A stretch of DNA of 20,010 nt from CAZAGA01 sp041912175 (GCA_041912175.1 JAYRNN010000293.1:1-20010), one strand, 5' to 3'; shown: positions 8,015 to 15,813, counted from the stretch's first letter. Numbers and translations: made by a program. Notes: generated by a model from the letters alone, not told the origin.

Positions 8015-9268
8015 TCAGCGAAGTTCCTTCCCAGAATAGCCCAACACGTGGCGGGCGACAATCAAGCGGTTGATCTGGCCGGTGCCTTCGTAAATGTCGC
8101 TGATTTTGGCGTCTCGGAACCATTTTTCTAACAGGTAATCGCGGCTGTACCCCAATGGCCCCATTATTTCTACGGCGCGCTGAGTGACCTTGGTCACTAC
8201 ATCGCCGGCGCGTAGCTTGGCCATCGATGCTTCCATCGAGTTAGGGAGCCTGTTATCGGCCATCCAGACCGCTTTGAGCGTCAATAGCCAGGCCGAGGTC
8301 AATTGGGCTTCTATGTCCACAATATCCCGCTCAATCGCAGTCATTTTCTGGCGCGGCAGGCCATAACGAATTTCAACACCTTGCGTTGTCAAGAGCTCTT
8401 TGAGCATTTCTAACGTAGCGCGCGCAACGCCAATCGCCATCGCTGCCACCAGAGGTCGCGTGGCATCGAATGTGGCCATAGCGCCTTTAAAGCCTTTGGT
8501 GGTTTCTTCTTTCTTGACCACTTCGGCGCTGCCCAGCAAATTCTCAAATGGCACGCGCGCATCCTGCAGCACGATGGAGGCAGTGTCGCTGACGCGGATG
8601 CCGAGCTTATGTTCCAGCTTGGTTACCTTGACGCCCGGCGTGCCGGCCGGGACTACAAAAGCGCGCATCCCTGCTCGCCCCGCGTTTGGATCAATCGTCG
8701 CCCACACCACCACAAAACCAGGCGAATCGACCAACGATTTGTGACCGGCGGTCACGAAGATCTTCTCACCATTTAATACCCATTCATTGGCGTCTTGATC
8801 AAATACGGCTGTGGTGCGGATGGCTGATGTATCTGAACCAGCCTGGGGTTCGGTCATGGCCATGGCGCCAAAGACGGGTTTTTCTTCTCGGAAGCGGGCA
8901 AGAAACTTGGCTTTTTGTTCAGGTGTGCCCGCAGCTTCGACCGCCGCTGCACCCAACCCACCGCCCGGGGTGCATAGATACATACCAGTGTCTCCCCAGG
9001 AGAGCATTTCCAGCATATGCGCCAGAGATTGGTAACCGATGCGGGGGCGCGGTTTGCCTTCGGCATCCAGCTTCGGTTTTTCATCAGGCGCCAGCGCTCC
9101 AGCGCCGGTGGTGCGCATGGCCATGTGCATGAAATTTATATAATCCCAGGGTATCTCATGTTCGCATTCGTCAAAATAACGCGAGACCGGCCGCATCATA
9201 TTATCCGCCACGGTCTTCAAGGCGTTACTGGTATTCATAATTGGCTTGGGCGTCTCAAATTCAATCAT
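8015..9268 (-). CDS. Acyl-CoA dehydrogenase (catalytic subunit)
   Basis: A 417-residue FAD flavoprotein that oxidises acyl-CoA to trans-2-enoyl-CoA. It shows the conserved AMTEPQAGSDTSAIRT loop, NGEKIFVTAGHKS, the C-terminal helical domain with GPLGYSRDYLLEKWFRDAK, and YEGTGQINRLIVARHVLG in which Glu394 is the catalytic base. The start at 9268 is preceded by GAGAGGAG at good spacing; 11 extra upstream codons are probably not translated. It follows the other acyl-CoA dehydrogenase gene by 58 nt. Together they may form a heteromeric enzyme, since the partner lacks the base. It performs the first step of the pathway whose later steps are encoded downstream by fadN and fadA. Confidence 0.94.
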   Translation of the reverse strand: MIEFETPKPIMNTSNALKTVADNMMRPVSRYFDECEHEIPWDYINFMHMAMRTTGAGALAPDEKPKLDAEGKPRPRIGYQSLAHMLEMLSWGDTGMYLCTPGGGLGAAAVEAAGTPEQKAKFLARFREEKPVFGAMAMTEPQAGSDTSAIRTTAVFDQDANEWVLNGEKIFVTAGHKSLVDSPGFVVVWATIDPNAGRAGMRAFVVPAGTPGVKVTKLEHKLGIRVSDTASIVLQDARVPFENLLGSAEVVKKEETTKGFKGAMATFDATRPLVAAMAIGVARATLEMLKELLTTQGVEIRYGLPRQKMTAIERDIVDIEAQLTSAWLLTLKAVWMADNRLPNSMEASMAKLRAGDVVTKVTQRAVEIMGPLGYSRDYLLEKWFRDAKISDIYEGTGQINRLIVARHVLGYSGKELR

Positions 9269-9326
9269 TGTAAGCTCCTCTCGATAGATTATTTTTATCA
9301 ACCACGCAGCAGGTTATAAAAATAAA

Positions 9327-10421
9327 TCAGATGATCGCGATGCCATTTAACATGGCGATGCCGCGCCCATTGCGCATCCACAGCTCCACTGGATGTTCGC
9401 GGATGTAGCCGTGGCCGCCGAGTATCTGCACTGCCCGATCGGTCACCATCATTGCCATATCGATCGCGCCGTTTAAGGCGATATAGGATTGTTTGGCTGC
9501 CTCGGGTTTGCCGCTATCCAACGACCAGGCAGCTTTCCAGACAAGCAGACGAATCGCCTCAACTTCGGTGGCCATTTCTGCAAGCATAAAGGCGATGGCC
9601 TGTTTCTGTGCTACTTTGACTCCGAAAACATCCCGGTCCTTGGCGTAATCACGCGCATATTCAAGAGCGGCGCGCGACAGCCCAACAGCCAGGGAAGCCA
9701 TCGCCAGCCGGCTGGCCGCCAGGATAGGAGTAAAATCGTGGCCTTGTGGGCCGCCCAGGCGATTAGCCTTCGGGATGCGCACATCGATCAAATTAACCTG
9801 ATAAAGGGGTAGAGCCTTGACGCCCAGCAGCTTGTCACGCGCCCCTGCTTCAACGCCCGGTGTATCTTTCGGGATAATAAAACCCTGGGTCTGGTCTCCC
9901 AGCCGCGCGTACACGATCATGCCCTCGTAATCCAGAGCGCTCGGTACATAGATTTTTTTTCCATTGATGATAATCTGGTCGCCATCTTCTACCGCCAGGG
10001 TATGAAGATCATTCGGATCGAAATCAAAGTAAGGCTCGACCAGGGCAGCCGTATAAGGCCGCCATTCGGCCTCTACCACCGGCGGCAGGTATTCTTCTTT
10101 CTGATCCTGGCTACCGGCCAGCAAGATCGGGACGGCATATAACCCAGGGGTCATCACAGCCAACGCCCCGGACATATCGCCGTAGGCCAGCTCCTCGGCT
10201 GCCAGCACGCCCGTGACAAGCGAGCGGTCGCCAAAACCGCCGAATTGTTCGGGGATGGAGGCCTGCAGAAAGCCGAGTTCCCAACCTTTGTTGATGAGTT
10301 TCTGAGATAAGAGACTTGCTTCATCTGAGTCACGCGCTTTTGCCCGTAAGTCCATCAGTGCGTAACGGTTGAGCGCGCCTACCAACATTTTTTGCTCTTC
10401 AGAGGGCTCAAAAGAATACAT
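9327..10421 (-). CDS. Acyl-CoA dehydrogenase-like subunit lacking the catalytic Glu
   Basis: A 364-residue acyl-CoA dehydrogenase homologue and the first intact gene of the operon. It has the N-terminal helical domain (EQFGGFGDRSLVTGVLAAEELAYGD), the middle beta domain (AALVEPYFDFDPND, NGKKIYVPSALD) and the FAD-binding helical domain (RDVFGVKVAQKQAIAFMLAEM; ILGGHGYIREHPVELWMRNGR). The C-terminus ends AMLNGIAII, where active enzymes read (I/Y)YEGT(S/G)xI. The catalytic Glu is replaced by Asn359 and the usual last ~20-25 residues are missing. The start is firm: AAAGGAGAG sits 6-7 nt before ATG. It is likely a structural or FAD-site partner of the downstream dehydrogenase, as in the alpha2beta2 enzymes of actinobacterial steroid degradation; this is inference. 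Confidence 0.88.
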   Translation of the reverse strand: MYSFEPSEEQKMLVGALNRYALMDLRAKARDSDEASLLSQKLINKGWELGFLQASIPEQFGGFGDRSLVTGVLAAEELAYGDMSGALAVMTPGLYAVPILLAGSQDQKEEYLPPVVEAEWRPYTAALVEPYFDFDPNDLHTLAVEDGDQIIINGKKIYVPSALDYEGMIVYARLGDQTQGFIIPKDTPGVEAGARDKLLGVKALPLYQVNLIDVRIPKANRLGGPQGHDFTPILAASRLAMASLAVGLSRAALEYARDYAKDRDVFGVKVAQKQAIAFMLAEMATEVEAIRLLVWKAAWSLDSGKPEAAKQSYIALNGAIDMAMMVTDRAVQILGGHGYIREHPVELWMRNGRGIAMLNGIAII

Positions 10422-10597
10422 GGTTATCTCTCCTTTGATTTGATGCCTATCCTGCTCGATCGAGTCAACTATTCATGATTGGCTAATCGGTCGGGTCAAC
10501 AGCCCGTTTAATAACAAGTTCGACAATTAATCTGCGATTACTTCTGGCCGTAGCGCGCCATCTGGGCGATACCGGGTGATTGTTCAGTTCATCACAC

Positions 10598-10714
10598 CTA
10601 ACAAGCCGCGCGCTGATCGTTTACAGAGCCGGCAATATCCTGCATCGAAGTGGCATGAAAACCTTTCCTGCTAAAAATGAGAGTTGTAACTTCTAAAATT
10701 TCGTCGCGTATCAT
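10598..10714 (-). pseudogene. Truncated TetR-family regulator (N-terminal HTH only)
   Basis: A 38-codon frame begins at ATG 10714 and ends at TAG 10598-10600. It reads RDEILEVTTLIFSRKGF followed by HATSMQDIAGSVN, then diverges to DQRAAC and stops. This is the TetR_N pattern (IL..A..LF...GF..TSM.DIA..V) up to the middle of the helix-turn-helix. The expected recognition helix (..KGxLYxHFxSKxxL) does not follow in any frame that I can read, so the gene appears broken rather than interrupted by one frameshift. It is too short to be a working regulator. Its start is preceded within 10-30 nt by a perfect inverted repeat that looks like its own operator. It heads the beta-oxidation operon, the usual place of a fatty-acid-responsive TetR (FadR-like) repressor. 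Confidence 0.7.
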
Positions 10715-10723
10715 AATTTTTCC

Positions 10724-10741
10724 CTACCGAACGATCGGTAG
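10724..10741. promoter_or_regulatory. TetR-type operator CTACCGA-ACGA-TCGGTAG
   Basis: A perfect 7-bp inverted repeat with 4-nt spacer. The core ACCGAACGATCGGT resembles the ACCGACCGNNCGGT-type palindromes bound by several TetR regulators, including fatty-acid ones. It ends 10 nt upstream of the truncated TetR start and overlaps the -35 area of a possible minus-strand TATGAT box at 10710-10715, as expected for autorepression. Confidence 0.65.
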
Positions 10742-10793
10742 TTTGTTTTTACAGAACCGGGTTTAGAATGTCAAAAAGAAAAGCCTTAAATTT

Positions 10794-10845
10794 TGACGCA
10801 ACGCGTAATAAATAAATTATACCCGAAATATTACGCAGTGCGTCA
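10794..10845. promoter_or_regulatory. Twin operators flanking a TATAAT promoter
   Basis: TGACGCAACGCGTAATA (10794-10810) and TATTACGCAGTGCGTCA (10829-10845) are inverted copies of one another with 2 mismatches in 17. Each is itself palindromic: the second has perfect arms ACGCA-G-TGCGT, the first has one mismatch. Centres are 35 bp apart. Between them, on the minus strand, is TATAAT (10816-10821); on the plus strand TTGACG (10793-10798) lies 18 bp from TTATAC (10817-10822). The arrangement suggests a dimeric repressor, probably TetR-like, occluding a promoter for the beta-oxidation operon. Confidence 0.6.
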
Positions 10846-10957
10846 TGGATTCGTCCTATGCACCTACTACTTTTATGGAAAAGGATTTGTGATTGTTGAG
10901 GGCAGCGGCGCAAACTATGGAGGGGAGCTTGGGCAGTAGGGCGTACGTGCCAATAAA

Positions 10958-10966
10958 TGCTATAAT
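10958..10966 (+). promoter_or_regulatory. Extended -10 promoter for the MATE-like gene
   Basis: TGCTATAAT is an extended -10 element (TGnTATAAT) with no clear -35 hexamer upstream, which extended -10 promoters do not need. Transcription would start near 10973, giving a leader of roughly 65 nt to ATG 11040. Confidence 0.5.
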
Positions 10967-11039
10967 GCTAGGGTTATTTCCCGTGTGTTTCTTGTGGTAA
11001 TATTTGGGAGCACCAATAATCGCGATAAACAACCTTCCG

Positions 11040-12374
11040 ATGCATCGCATCCTGCGCACCTGGTGGCCGCTGGCTGCCAGTTGGCTGTTAATGGGCGCTG
11101 AGCTGCCAGCCTTGACGGCAGTGGTGGCGCGTCTACCCAACCCCGAGATCAACCTGGCCGCTTATGGCGGCGTCGTTTTCCCGCTTTCGATGATTGTCGA
11201 AGCGCCAATTATCATGCTCCTGGCTGCTTCAACCGCCTTATCCAAGGATTGGGCTTCATATCGAAAAATACGCCGTTTCATGCTGGGCGCCGGAGCGAGC
11301 CTGACTCTAGTACACATCCTGGCAGCTTTCACGCCCTTGTATTATGTGATTGTTAAAGGCATCCTGGGTGTGCCGGAGGCGATTGTTGAACCGGCCCGGA
11401 TTGGGTTGATGATCATGACCCCCTGGACCTGGTCGATTGCTTACCGGCGTTTCAACCAGGGTGTATTGATCCGTTTTGGCCACTCCCAAAAAGTCGGAGT
11501 TGGGACGGTAGTACGTCTGAGCGCGGATGGTCTGATACTGCTGACTGGTTACTTAATCGGCAGCGTTCCGGGCATCGTAGTCGCGACCAGCGCTGTAGCG
11601 GCCGGAGTAGTATGCGAAGCGCTTTATACAGGTCTTGTCGTGCGCCCTGTGTTAAACAACGAGTTGAAACTCGCGCCTCCGGTCGTCCCGCGCCTCACGT
11701 GGCATGCCTTTTATGCCTTTTATATCCCTCTGGGCATGACTTCACTGATCATGTTGTTGGCCAACCCAATCGGCAGCGCTGCCCTGAGCCGCATGCCCGA
11801 AGCTCTAGCTTCCCTGGCGGTCTGGCCGGTGGTGACCGGCCTGCTGTTTATGTTTCGCAGCCTGGGCATCGCTCTTAATGAAGTCGTGGTGGCTTTATTG
11901 GATGAGCCGGGTTCGTTCTACAACCTGCGGTGGTTTACCTATGTCCTGGCATTTGCCCTGACCGTGGCTCTTCTGATCATGAATATCACGCCTCTATCCA
12001 GGCTATATTTCGAAACGATCTCAGCGCTGCCACCATACCTTGTAAGACTGGCGCGCCTGGGATTATGGCTGACTTTGCCGCTGCCAGCGCTCAGCGTTTT
12101 CCAGAGTTGGTATCAGGGCTCTATTCTACATGGCCGGCGGACGCGCACCATTACCGAGGCCGTCGCGATATACTTGCTCGCCAGTGTTGTGACCCTGGTC
12201 GCTGGCGTCGCATGGGGAGGGGCGGCAGGTCTGTTCGTTGGGCTGATTTCACTAAGCCTGAGTACCTTCATCCAGACGATCTGGCTATGGCGCGGCAGCC
12301 GACAGGTGATTTACGAAGTCCAGCAGCGCGATTTGCGTTCATTGCCTTCTGGGCTAGTCGGCGAAGAGGCATAG
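11040..12374 (+). CDS. MATE-like multi-pass membrane transporter
   Basis: A 444-residue integral membrane protein with about twelve hydrophobic segments, for example WWPLAASWLLMGAELPALTAVVA, VVFPLSMIVEAPIIMLLAAS, GASLTLVHILAAF, FALTVALLIMN, and AVAIYLLASVVTLVAGVAWGGAAGLFVGL. Overall shape and the repeated 'Pro-Leu-..-Ile-Glu-Ala-Pro' style suggest the MATE/MOP flippase superfamily; the family match is by pattern only and the substrate is unknown. A TTG at 11004 opens the frame earlier, but the hydrophobic core starts right after Met 11040, so I chose that; neither start has a clear ribosome site. The next gene begins 9 nt after its stop, so they form an operon. Confidence 0.75.
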   Translation: MHRILRTWWPLAASWLLMGAELPALTAVVARLPNPEINLAAYGGVVFPLSMIVEAPIIMLLAASTALSKDWASYRKIRRFMLGAGASLTLVHILAAFTPLYYVIVKGILGVPEAIVEPARIGLMIMTPWTWSIAYRRFNQGVLIRFGHSQKVGVGTVVRLSADGLILLTGYLIGSVPGIVVATSAVAAGVVCEALYTGLVVRPVLNNELKLAPPVVPRLTWHAFYAFYIPLGMTSLIMLLANPIGSAALSRMPEALASLAVWPVVTGLLFMFRSLGIALNEVVVALLDEPGSFYNLRWFTYVLAFALTVALLIMNITPLSRLYFETISALPPYLVRLARLGLWLTLPLPALSVFQSWYQGSILHGRRTRTITEAVAIYLLASVVTLVAGVAWGGAAGLFVGLISLSLSTFIQTIWLWRGSRQVIYEVQQRDLRSLPSGLVGEEA

Positions 12375-12383
12375 GAAACAGAT

Positions 12384-12992
12384 ATGTTTTCTTTCTTGTT
12401 TCAGGGCGCAGCCCTGGGCCTTACCGCCGCGGCCTCTCCTGGTTCCTTCCAGACTTTCTTGATCACCCAGACGCTAACGGGCGGTTGGCGGCGGGGGGCG
12501 CCGGTGGCATTTGCCCCACTAATCAGCGACCCGCCGATTATTCTGCTTATCGTGCTGCTTTTGAACCAAATTCCAAGCGGTTTTTTGCGTTACATAGGGC
12601 TGGCTGGTGGAATTTTCGTCTTCTACCTGGCCGCCGGGTTATGGCGCGAATGGCGCACCGGTCCGCGGCTTACTTCACTCGAGGCCCAAAGCGCCTCAAG
12701 CAACTTGCGGAGGGGCATCTTGATGAACCTGCTGAGTCCCGGTCCCTATACCTTTTGGACGTTGGTCTGCGGACCGATCCTGCTGACTGCATTGAGCCAG
12801 TCTATCTTTGATGGAGTCGCTTTTTTGTTGGGCTTCTATGGGTTATTTATTGGTGGAATGTTGGGCATTGTAGCGCTATTCCACCAGGCACGCCGCCTCG
12901 GACCAACCGTCGTGCGCTACCTGACCCTGCTCAGTATCTTGATCTTGGTAGGATTTGGGATCATCTTATTCTGGCAAGGTCTGCACCAGTGA
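12384..12992 (+). CDS. LysE/RhtB-type amino acid exporter
   Basis: A 202-residue membrane protein with about six hydrophobic segments, the size and layout of LysE/RhtB exporters. The N-terminal FLFQGAALGLTAAASPGSFQTFL fits the family start (G...G....PGP), and the mid-protein LMNLLSPGPYTFWTLVCGP matches the conserved N-(L)-x-N-P-K/SPGP..F region following transmembrane helix 3. The C-terminal hydrophobic helix is LLSILILVGFGIILFW. The substrate cannot be read from sequence. AGGAAA precedes the ATG, and the gene follows the MATE-like gene by 9 nt. The next gene has its own promoter, so this closes the two-gene transporter unit, although no terminator is visible. Confidence 0.82.
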   Translation: MFSFLFQGAALGLTAAASPGSFQTFLITQTLTGGWRRGAPVAFAPLISDPPIILLIVLLLNQIPSGFLRYIGLAGGIFVFYLAAGLWREWRTGPRLTSLEAQSASSNLRRGILMNLLSPGPYTFWTLVCGPILLTALSQSIFDGVAFLLGFYGLFIGGMLGIVALFHQARRLGPTVVRYLTLLSILILVGFGIILFWQGLHQ

Positions 12993-13002
12993 TCTCGGAC
13001 TA

Positions 13003-13030
13003 TTGAAATTAAGGGATTTTTCACTATAAT
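13003..13030 (+). promoter_or_regulatory. Sigma-70-type promoter TTGAAA-N16-TATAAT
   Basis: TTGAAA (13003-13008) and a perfect TATAAT (13025-13030) are spaced 16 nt in the gap after the LysE-type gene. The predicted transcript starts near 13037, and AAGGAGAG lies ahead of ATG 13053. It likely drives the SRPBCC-PDZ-DinB gene and perhaps the genes after it. Confidence 0.65.
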
Positions 13031-13052
13031 CAAAGTTGAAAGGAGAGTTGTC

Positions 13053-14267
13053 ATGACCCAAAATACGCAATCTTTCGAATTCAACCAGACCATCCAGGCT
13101 ACGCCGGCACAGGTATTTTTTGCTTTCACCAATGCCAGCGCTTTGAAAGAATGGATGTGTGACATCGCCACACTCACCCCAAGAAACGGTGGTCGTATTT
13201 ACCTGGCCTGGAATTCCGGCTTTTATGCCGCTGGCGAGATAACCCTTTTTGAACAAGATAAAGCTTTCGCTTTTACCTGGCTCGGTCGTGGTGAACCTGC
13301 ACCGACCCTGGTCGAGGTCGAATTGACCTCCGATGATGATAAAACGCATGTCAAAATTACCCATCGCGGCCTGGGTATTGGTGAAACCTGGGAAAGCATG
13401 ATCCGAGAAGTTGAAGAAGGTTGGCCAACCAGCCTGGAGAACCTGGCGTCTGTGCTCGAAAATGGCCCCGATTTGCGTATCGTTTTACGACCAATGCTGG
13501 GGATTGTCCCGAGCGACTTCGATAAACATATCGCCGAACGGCTGGGGGCGCCGGTTTCGGAGGGCCTCCGCCTGGATGAAGTGATCGAAACAATGGGCGC
13601 TTATGCGGCTGGCTTGCGACAGGATGATGTAATTGTCGAGATGGATAAACGAGCGATCGTTGATTTCGCAAGCCTGGCAAACGCGCTGGCCGGCCATCGC
13701 GCCGGTGATCAAGTTGAGGTCGTTTTTTACCGGGGCGCACAAAAACACCAAGTTTTAATGGAGCTCTCCCGTCGCAGGCTGCCTGAGACCCCCGCCTCTG
13801 TCGAGGTGATGGCTGAAATCATACACCAGCGTTATGATCAACTCCAATCACAGCTTGACGAGCTGCTAGAAGGCCTCGGTGAGGCCGAAGCGGCGCACAA
13901 GCCCGCGCCGGATCAATGGAGTGTGAAAGAGGTGCTGGCCCACCTGATCCATGGCGAGCGGGATGGGCAGGAGTATGTTACGGAGCAGGTAGGCAGGCAG
14001 GTGCGTTGGGCGGATGACTACGCCGGAAACCTGGCGCTGCGCACGAACGCTACCCTGGCCGCGTTTCCGACCCTGGCCGAGCTACGCGCTGAGCTGAAGA
14101 GAATGTACTGCGAATCGGCTGCGCTGTACGCAAATATTCCCGCTGATTTTCCGCAGCAGCATAAAGGCGCCTGGTGGGGCATGAGTTATTATGCCAACGA
14201 ACCGCCCTATCACGAACAAGGCCACATCGAACAGATGCGGCTGGCCATTCAATCTGCGCGCGGCTAA
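13053..14267 (+). CDS. SRPBCC (AHSA1-like)-PDZ-DinB three-domain fusion
   Basis: A 404-residue soluble protein of unknown function. Residues 1-138 are an SRPBCC/AHSA1-type ligand-binding domain (FNQTIQATPAQVFFAFTNASALKEWMCD; GWPTSLENLASVLENG). Residues ~142-242 are PDZ-like, with LRPMLGIVPSD, GAYAAGLRQDDVIVEMDKR, and DQVEVVFYRGAQKHQVL, as in HtrA-type PDZ domains. Residues ~252-404 are a DinB/DUF664 four-helix domain with HLIHGERD (His297/His300) and PPYHEQGHIEQM (His387, His391), the candidate metal triad of DinB-family thiol transferases. No signal peptide or membrane segment is seen. The start follows AAGGAGAG. A small-molecule or bacillithiol-type transferase role is only a guess; the domain calls are firmer than the function. 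Confidence 0.85.
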   Translation: MTQNTQSFEFNQTIQATPAQVFFAFTNASALKEWMCDIATLTPRNGGRIYLAWNSGFYAAGEITLFEQDKAFAFTWLGRGEPAPTLVEVELTSDDDKTHVKITHRGLGIGETWESMIREVEEGWPTSLENLASVLENGPDLRIVLRPMLGIVPSDFDKHIAERLGAPVSEGLRLDEVIETMGAYAAGLRQDDVIVEMDKRAIVDFASLANALAGHRAGDQVEVVFYRGAQKHQVLMELSRRRLPETPASVEVMAEIIHQRYDQLQSQLDELLEGLGEAEAAHKPAPDQWSVKEVLAHLIHGERDGQEYVTEQVGRQVRWADDYAGNLALRTNATLAAFPTLAELRAELKRMYCESAALYANIPADFPQQHKGAWWGMSYYANEPPYHEQGHIEQMRLAIQSARG

Positions 14268-14291
14268 GTCTTTTTATAATCGATCCCAGTC

Positions 14292-14840
14292 ATGCCGAAA
14301 TCACTGTTCGACTACCAGATTGTAAACAGTAGGGCTCTGTTCGACCATCCATGGGTCAAGATCATGCAGGATTTGCTCGAACACCAGGGAGAGAAAACCA
14401 ATTACGTCTACCTGGTCAGCCCGGTGGAGGCTGTCGCAACGGTTGGGCTGACCGCGGATGGGCAAATTATCTTGACCCGCCAATATCGCCACCCAATCGG
14501 CCAGGTGATCTATGATTTGCCGGCGGGTAGACTTAACCCCGATGAGGAACCGATGGCGGGCGCCAGGCGAGAGTTTGAGGAAGAGACCGGCTTTTTCCCG
14601 CGCCATATCGAACGCCTGGGGTATTACAACCAGTTTCCAGGCACATTGCGCGCGGCTACCAACCTATTCTTCGCCAAAGACCTCCAGCCCACACAGCAGA
14701 ACCTGGACCCGGGCGAATATCTGGAATTGGCATTTTTGCCTGTCCAGGTGGTGCTGGATTTGATCGTAGCCGGCGAGATTGTTGATGGTTCTTTGCAACT
14801 AGGCGTATTACTGGCTCACCAAAAAGGGTTATTGTTTTAG
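14292..14840 (+). CDS. NUDIX hydrolase, ADP-ribose pyrophosphatase-like
   Basis: A 182-residue NUDIX enzyme. The box GRLNPDEEPMAGARREFEEE plus TGF (residues 79-101) fits Gx5Ex7REUxEExGU exactly. Upstream, YVYLVSPVEAVATVGLTADG and LTRQYRHPIGQVIYDLPAG match the ADP-ribose pyrophosphatase (NudF-like) branch, which splits ADP-ribose to AMP and ribose 5-phosphate. The GYYNQFPGTLRA loop after the box also fits. The start has no visible ribosome site. It heads a tightly packed run with the aldo/keto reductase (10 nt gap) and, four genes on, a sirtuin, which produces O-acyl-ADP-ribose that such enzymes can hydrolyse; the link is inferred. Confidence 0.9.
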   Translation: MPKSLFDYQIVNSRALFDHPWVKIMQDLLEHQGEKTNYVYLVSPVEAVATVGLTADGQIILTRQYRHPIGQVIYDLPAGRLNPDEEPMAGARREFEEETGFFPRHIERLGYYNQFPGTLRAATNLFFAKDLQPTQQNLDPGEYLELAFLPVQVVLDLIVAGEIVDGSLQLGVLLAHQKGLLF

Positions 14841-14850
14841 GAGAGATGCA

Positions 14851-15813
14851 ATGGAATATCGTAAGCTTGGCCGCACCGGTCTGAAGGTCTCGGAGCTGTG
14901 CATGGGCAGTATGCAATTTGGATGGACTGCTGATGAGGAGTCATCCTACCAGATTTTATCCAAATCCTATGAAGCCGGTATCAATTTCATCGATACGGCA
15001 AATGTCTATTCGCGCTGGGCGCCTGGCAACCCGGGCGGGGTGGCTGAGAGCATCATCGGAAAATGGCTCAAGGACAACCACATCCCACGCGACCAGGTGA
15101 TCATCGCCACCAAAGTGCGCGGTCGCATGGGCGATGGGCCCAATGATGAGGGCCTTTCGCGCGTTCATATTCTGAATGCGGTCGAGGCATCTCTGCGCCG
15201 TCTGGACACGGATTATATTGATCTTTACCAGACTCACTGGTTCGACCAGGATACCCCTATCGAAGAGAGTCTATCAGCGTTGGATGACCTGGTGCGGCAG
15301 GGTAAGGTGCGTTATCTCGGCTGTTCCAATATCTCTGCCTGGCGGCTGACTGAGGCGCTGTGGACATCAAAAGTTCACGGACTGGCGCGTTACGACTCGC
15401 TCCAACCACATTACAGTCTCGTTCATCGGTCTGAGTTCGAGCGCGAATTGGCGGATGTCTGCCAGGTGTATGGAATTGGCGTCATCCCATACAGCCCATT
15501 GGCGGGGGGCTTTTTAACCGGCAAATATCGCCAGGCGTCCGACCTGCCTGAGAGCGCGCGTTTAAACGGAGTGCGGCGTTATTTTAATGAAAGAAATTGG
15601 GCGCTACTGGACCAAATGGAACTCCTTGGACGAGAGAAAGGGGGCGCCTCGATCTCTCAAATCGCCTTGGCGTGGATGCTTTCTGATCCGTTAATCACCA
15701 GCCCGATTATTGGCCCGCGCAGCCTGGAACAGCTAGATGATAACCTGGGCGCAGCCGGCCTGCGCTTGACCCAAGAGGAAAAGTCCGCTTTAGATCAAGC
15801 CAGTAAGGAATAA
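14851..15813 (+). CDS. Aldo/keto reductase
   Basis: A 320-residue NADPH-dependent oxidoreductase of the aldo/keto reductase superfamily with a TIM-barrel fold. The catalytic tetrad is visible: Asp48 (FIDTANVYS), Tyr53, Lys88 (IATKVRG) and His129 (YQTHWFD). The cofactor end shows IPYSPLAGGFLTGKY and ISQIALAWMLSDPLITSPII. Start and GRTGLKVSELCMGSMQFG are typical of the YdhF/Tas/voltage-gated-channel-beta-like group. The gene starts 10 nt after the NUDIX stop behind TAGGAGAG, and its stop TAA touches the ATG of the redoxin, so expression is linked. The physiological substrate is unknown. Confidence 0.94.
   Translation: MEYRKLGRTGLKVSELCMGSMQFGWTADEESSYQILSKSYEAGINFIDTANVYSRWAPGNPGGVAESIIGKWLKDNHIPRDQVIIATKVRGRMGDGPNDEGLSRVHILNAVEASLRRLDTDYIDLYQTHWFDQDTPIEESLSALDDLVRQGKVRYLGCSNISAWRLTEALWTSKVHGLARYDSLQPHYSLVHRSEFERELADVCQVYGIGVIPYSPLAGGFLTGKYRQASDLPESARLNGVRRYFNERNWALLDQMELLGREKGGASISQIALAWMLSDPLITSPIIGPRSLEQLDDNLGAAGLRLTQEEKSALDQASKE

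Noticed and set aside
8686..9132. Long antisense frame opposite the acyl-CoA dehydrogenase
   Set aside because: A shadow of the strongly conserved minus-strand gene with no family pattern or ribosome site.
11004..11039. TTG start for the MATE-like gene
   Set aside because: No ribosome site and no extra hydrophobic or conserved content; ATG 11040 starts just before the first membrane segment. Not certain.
14275..14280. TATAAT 12 nt before the NUDIX start as its promoter
   Set aside because: The transcript would start almost at the ATG and no -35 is seen; probably chance in an A/T-rich gap.
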